Shown piece after piece: positions 60,694 through 64,000 of a stretch of 64,000 nt of DNA. The notes below the pieces were generated by a model. That model saw only the letters and a program-made list of their open reading frames with translations, had not been told where the DNA came from and ran no database searches. Position numbers and translations under genes: made by a program. The stretch covers positions 1 to 64,000 of the forward strand of contig NZ_QBUY01000035.1 in assembly GCF_003121405.1 (NCBI RefSeq), written 5' to 3'. How positions within the stretch are numbered: the stretch's first letter is position 1; the number at the start of each line of letters is the position of its first letter. The DNA is from Paraburkholderia sp. C35. Lineage in GTDB: Bacteria; Pseudomonadota; Gammaproteobacteria; Burkholderiales; Burkholderiaceae.

Positions 60694-61329
60694 TTACTTG
60701 ATGCTTTCGCGGAACCACTTCGGGTGATGCTTGCGCGCCCAGCCCAGCGTCACCGTGCCGCGCACCATCGCGCCGATGGACCCCTTCACCCAGATTGCCG
60801 CGTAGATATGCACGATGATGCTGCAGATCAGCACGAATGCGGCAGCGGCATGGATCACGGCCGCGATGCGGATGACTTCGATCGGGAAATAGAACGCGAA
60901 GTACGCGCGCCAGATCACGATGCCGCTCAGCAGCAACGACAGCAAACAAAGCACCAGCACGAAAAACAGCAGCTTCTGCCCGGCGTTGTACTTGCCGATT
61001 TCAGGCAGCCGGTCCTCTCGGTTCGTCAGCACGTCATTGATCTGGCGCAGCCATTGCACATCGTCGGCATCGAGATAGTTGTGATGCCAGAACCGCAGCG
61101 CCAGAATCATGAACGACACGAACATCACAATGCCAACGAACGGATGCAGAATGCGCGTCCACTGCCCGCCGCCAAACAGCGCGTAGAGCCACGACATCGC
61201 CGGATGAAACATGGCGAGGCCGGAGAGCGCGAGCAGTACGAAACTGATCGCCGTGATCCAGTGGTTCGTGCGCTCGTTCGGCGTGTAGCGCTCGATCAGT
61301 TCCGGGTTCTCATGCCGATGATGTTTCAT
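60694..61329 (-). CDS. fdoI: Formate dehydrogenase-O cytochrome b556 subunit
   Basis: 211 residues with four membrane helices. Conserved His residues for two b haems appear in RYTPNERTNHWITAISF, FHPAMSWLY with RILHPFVGIVMF, and AVIHAAAAFVLICSIIVHIYAAIW. It passes electrons from the iron-sulfur subunit to quinone in the inner membrane. The ATG overlaps the fdoH stop (ATGA). The C-terminus ends ARKHHPKWFRESIK. Confidence 0.95.
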   Translation of the reverse strand: MKHHRHENPELIERYTPNERTNHWITAISFVLLALSGLAMFHPAMSWLYALFGGGQWTRILHPFVGIVMFVSFMILALRFWHHNYLDADDVQWLRQINDVLTNREDRLPEIGKYNAGQKLLFFVLVLCLLSLLLSGIVIWRAYFAFYFPIEVIRIAAVIHAAAAFVLICSIIVHIYAAIWVKGSIGAMVRGTVTLGWARKHHPKWFRESIK

Positions 61330-62291
61330 TTGACAGGCTCCTCGGGCGAATGCTCGCGCTCGTCGCGATCGCCGCGGCCATTGCGGTTCTCGCGGATGTC
61401 GTGTGCAGCGTTGCGGGCGGCGTCTTCGTCTTCTTCCGTGACTTCGTTCGGGCCGATGCGCGTGTAATGGAAGAAGCCCGCCAGCGCGGTGAGCGCCATC
61501 GCGGCGAGCGCGAGCGGCTTGGCAACGCCCTTCCACAGCTTCACGAACGGGCTGATGTGCGGATCGTCGGGCAAGCCGTGATATAGCGACGGCTTATCCG
61601 CATGGTGCAGCACGTACATCACGTGCGTGCCGCCCACGCCTTCCGGGTTGTACAGTCCCGCGTTCTCGAAGCCGCGCTCTTTCAGGTCCGCAATGCGCTC
61701 TTCCGCGTGCTCGATCATGTCCACTTTTGTGCCGAACACGATCGCGCCCGTCGGGCAGGTCTTCACGCAAGCCGGTTCCTGGCCGACGCCCACACGATCC
61801 GAACATAGCGTGCATTTATAAACGCGATGATCCGTCTTCGACAGCCGCGGAATATTGAACGGACAGCCCGCAATGCAATAGCCGCAGCCGATGCAGTTTT
61901 CTTCGTGAAAATCGACGATGCCGTTGGTGTACTGCACGATCGCACCCGGCGACGGACATGCCTTCAGGCAGCCGGGATCTTCGCAATGCATGCAGCCGTC
62001 CTTGCGGAGCAGCCATTCGAGATCGCCTTTGGGGTTCTCGTATTCGGTGTAGCGCATCACCGTCCACGAGTGTTCGCTGAGATCGCGCGGGTTGTCGTAA
62101 ATGCCCGTCGTGATGCCGACCTCGTCGCGCAGGTCGTTCCATTCCATGCACGCCGTCTGACACGCCTTGCAGCCGATGCACTTGGTCACGTCGATCAGCT
62201 TGGCGACCGTGCCCGTCACCGGTTCGCGCACCGACGTGGGCTGCACGGTGGTGGCGGAGAGGCGTTTGATATCCAGTGATTGAAATGCCAT
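61326..62291 (-). CDS. fdoH: Formate dehydrogenase-O iron-sulfur subunit
   Basis: 321 residues. Four ferredoxin-type Cys clusters: KCIGCKACQTACMEW, CMHCEDPGCLKACP, ENCIGCGYCIAGCPFNI and CTLCSDRVGVGQEPACVKTCP, then one C-terminal membrane helix (LALAAMALTALAGFF). It carries electrons from FdoG to FdoI. GGGGAGG is close upstream of the ATG. The acidic tail after the helix is longer than in E. coli. fdoG ends 10 bases upstream. Confidence 0.96.
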   Translation of the reverse strand: MAFQSLDIKRLSATTVQPTSVREPVTGTVAKLIDVTKCIGCKACQTACMEWNDLRDEVGITTGIYDNPRDLSEHSWTVMRYTEYENPKGDLEWLLRKDGCMHCEDPGCLKACPSPGAIVQYTNGIVDFHEENCIGCGYCIAGCPFNIPRLSKTDHRVYKCTLCSDRVGVGQEPACVKTCPTGAIVFGTKVDMIEHAEERIADLKERGFENAGLYNPEGVGGTHVMYVLHHADKPSLYHGLPDDPHISPFVKLWKGVAKPLALAAMALTALAGFFHYTRIGPNEVTEEDEDAARNAAHDIRENRNGRGDRDEREHSPEEPVK

Positions 62292-62301
62292 GGCGCCTCC
62301 C

Positions 62302-64000
62302 CTATGCCTTCTCGACTTTGACGAGGAACGACTTCGATTCCGGCGTCTGCGAATTGCCGTCGCCCACGGCAGGCGTCAACGTAATGGTGATGTAGCCCGG
62401 TTTCGTCAGCCCCTTGAAGCCCCAGTGCAGCGGAATGCCCACCGTCTGCACCTTCTTGCCGTCGATCATCAGCGGTTTGATCCGCTTCGTAACGACAGCC
62501 ACGGCAACGATATAGCCGCGTTTGCTCGACACCTTCACCCTGTCGCCCGCGACCACGCCGATTTCCTTCGCCAGGTCTTCACCAATCTCGACGAACTGCT
62601 GCGGCTGCACGATCGAATTCAAACGTGCGTGTTTGGTCCAGAAGTGGAAGTGTTCGGTCAGACGATAGGTCGTACCCGTATGCGGAAATTCCGGCGACTT
62701 GCCGAACGACGCGCGATCATCCGGAAACACGCGCGCACCGGGATTACTCGTCGCCAGCGGGTTGTTCGGATGGAACGTGTTGTAGCCGAGCGGCGTTTCG
62801 AACGGCTCGTAGTGCTCGGGGACCGGCCCTTCGTTCATCGCGTCGCGCGCGAAGAAACGCGCGACGCCTTCCGCATTCATGATGAACGGATTCATGCCGT
62901 TCTCCGGCGGCTCGTCGGCCTTGAAGTCGGGAATGTCGGGGCCGCTCCAGCTGGTGCCGTTCCACGCGATCAGCTTGCGCTTCGGATCGAACGGCTTGCC
63001 GCTCACGTCACACGACGCTCGGTTGTACAGCACGCGCCGGTTCGCGGGCCACGCCCACGCCCAGTTGAGCGTCTGGCCGATGCCCGTCGGATCGCTGTTG
63101 TCGCGCCGACCCATCTGGTTGCCCGTCTGGTTCCATGAGCCGCAAAAGATCCAGCAGCCGGACGTCGTGCTGCCGTCGTCCTTCAGTTGCGCGAAGCCTG
63201 CCAGTTGGTCACCCTTCTTGACGAGCACTTTGGTCGGATCTTTCGGATCGTGCACATCCGCGAGCGCGCGACCGTTGTACTCCATCGCCAGTTCTTCGGG
63301 CGTCGGGCTTTCGGGGTTCGCGTACGGCCAGTCGAGCTTCACGATCGGATCGGGATACTTGCCGCCCTGATCGACATACGCCTTGCGCATGCGCAAGAAG
63401 ATGCCCGACATGATCTCGAGATCGCTGCGCGCCTCGTCGGGTGGCTGTGCGCCCTGCCAGTGCCATTGCAGCACGCGGCTCGAACTGACCAGCGAGCCGC
63501 GCTCTTCGGCGAAGCAGGTGGTCGGCAGCCGGAACACTTCCGTCTGGATCTTCGACGAATCGACGTCGTTGTACTCGCCGTAGTTCTTCCAGAACTCGGA
63601 GGTTTCCGTCGCGAGCGGATCCATGATGACGAGCCATTTCAGCTTCGACAGACCTGCAGACGTCTTCGCCTTGTTTGGCGCCGCCGCGAGCGGATTGAAG
63701 CCCTGCGCGATGTAGCCGTTGACCTTGCCCTGATTCATCAGCTCGATCATCTGCATCAGGTCGTAGGGCTTGTCGAGCTTCGGCAGGAAATCGTAGCCCC
63801 AGTTGTTGTCGGCGGTCGCAGCCGGTCCCCACCACGACTTCATCATGCTGACGAAGAACGCGCGGTAATTCTGGTAATAGCTCCACTGGTTCGGCCGCAG
63901 CGGCTGCAGCGCACGCTTCTTGATATAGGCGTCGAAATCCTGTTCCGGCTCGTTCGGCAAGGTCATGTAGCCGGGCAGCGAATTCGACAGCAGACCGAGA
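62302..64000 (-). CDS. fdoG: Formate dehydrogenase-O major subunit, partial at right edge
   Basis: The 3' part of the gene, 566 codons in the window; the frame runs off the right edge, where the residues before MTLPNEPEQD still read as protein. The N-terminal iron-sulfur region and the Sec-UGA codon (near residue 196 in E. coli) lie outside the window. Visible molybdopterin-binding features include WKNYGEYND, FRLPTTCFAEERGSLVSSSR and the C-terminal DRVKVSSKRGYIVA. It would be the periplasmic catalytic subunit exported by Tat, oxidising formate to CO2. Its neighbours selA, selB and selC supply the Sec needed. Confidence 0.95.
   Translation of the reverse strand, partial: LGLLSNSLPGYMTLPNEPEQDFDAYIKKRALQPLRPNQWSYYQNYRAFFVSMMKSWWGPAATADNNWGYDFLPKLDKPYDLMQMIELMNQGKVNGYIAQGFNPLAAAPNKAKTSAGLSKLKWLVIMDPLATETSEFWKNYGEYNDVDSSKIQTEVFRLPTTCFAEERGSLVSSSRVLQWHWQGAQPPDEARSDLEIMSGIFLRMRKAYVDQGGKYPDPIVKLDWPYANPESPTPEELAMEYNGRALADVHDPKDPTKVLVKKGDQLAGFAQLKDDGSTTSGCWIFCGSWNQTGNQMGRRDNSDPTGIGQTLNWAWAWPANRRVLYNRASCDVSGKPFDPKRKLIAWNGTSWSGPDIPDFKADEPPENGMNPFIMNAEGVARFFARDAMNEGPVPEHYEPFETPLGYNTFHPNNPLATSNPGARVFPDDRASFGKSPEFPHTGTTYRLTEHFHFWTKHARLNSIVQPQQFVEIGEDLAKEIGVVAGDRVKVSSKRGYIVAVAVVTKRIKPLMIDGKKVQTVGIPLHWGFKGLTKPGYITITLTPAVGDGNSQTPESKSFLVKVEKA

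Noticed and set aside
59687..60949. Long FdhE frame starting at 60949
   Set aside because: The first 111 codons overlap the fdoI gene and are Arg-rich shadow; the GTG at 60616 gives 309 residues, the E. coli length.
1..64000. CRISPR arrays, IS elements, prophage or rRNA
   Set aside because: No regular direct-repeat array, transposase, integrase or rRNA-like sequence was seen on either strand.

Overview
The window is GC-rich, densely coded proteobacterial DNA. Its gene content (NudC, GATase1-type AraC regulators, two DUF4148 proteins, LysR and MFS pairs, a selenocysteine formate dehydrogenase operon) points to a Burkholderiaceae member of the Burkholderia, Paraburkholderia or Caballeronia group. 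This placement is by recognition of protein families only. No phage, IS element, CRISPR array or rRNA was seen. One RNA gene is present, tRNA-Sec.

Layout. (1) 0-9.7 kb: housekeeping and envelope genes: a small membrane protein, an alpha/beta hydrolase with a stop codon in its signal peptide, nudC, an MFS pump with a LysR regulator, a FecR / OmpA-lipoprotein / CHASE2 operon behind Pho-box-like repeats, and a lipoprotein built of two tandem copies of an HTHD domain. (2) 9.7-34 kb: a Wzx/Wzy-type exopolysaccharide locus. It encodes an initiating sugar-phosphate transferase (WcaJ type), a bifunctional GDP-mannose enzyme, Wzy, a PAP2 phosphatase, Wzx, four glycosyltransferases, a Wzc-type chain-length protein/tyrosine kinase, a TupA-like ATP-grasp ligase and two DJ-1/AraC regulators. 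It also encodes three Tat-exported clan GH-A glycosidases, two of them paralogous lipoproteins carrying a duplicated N-terminal module. No Wza exporter or Wzb phosphatase is in the window. Three non-coding stretches of 640-860 bases, visibly richer in A+T, flank the regulators and glycosidase genes. (3) 34.5-56 kb: mixed metabolic and sensory genes: ferredoxin-NADP reductase, an internalin-like 22-residue LRR membrane protein, a cupin, a DHA2 pump, a feruloyl-CoA-synthase-like ligase next to a MalT-like regulator, bacterioferritin, a chemoreceptor, a serine hydrolase broken by a stop codon, a response regulator and hybrid histidine kinase with overlapping 3' ends, and a NmrA-like reductase divergent from a LysR regulator. 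(4) 56-64 kb: a selenocysteine and formate dehydrogenase operon, fdoG(partial)-fdoH-fdoI-fdhE-selA-selB, with selC downstream behind its own terminator and -10 box.

How it fits together. The exopolysaccharide enzymes would supply GDP-mannose, start the lipid-linked unit, extend it, flip and polymerise it, and control its length. The exported glycosidases would trim or degrade the product, and the ATP-grasp enzyme could add an amino acid or peptide substituent. The selABC genes provide the UGA decoding needed for the Sec-containing formate dehydrogenase at the right edge.

Three genes carry apparent lesions: the alpha/beta hydrolase (TAA at codon 5), the serine hydrolase (TGA just before its SxxK motif), and a glycosyltransferase whose receiver-like tail is split by a frameshift. 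They are either real decay or sequence errors and are flagged below.
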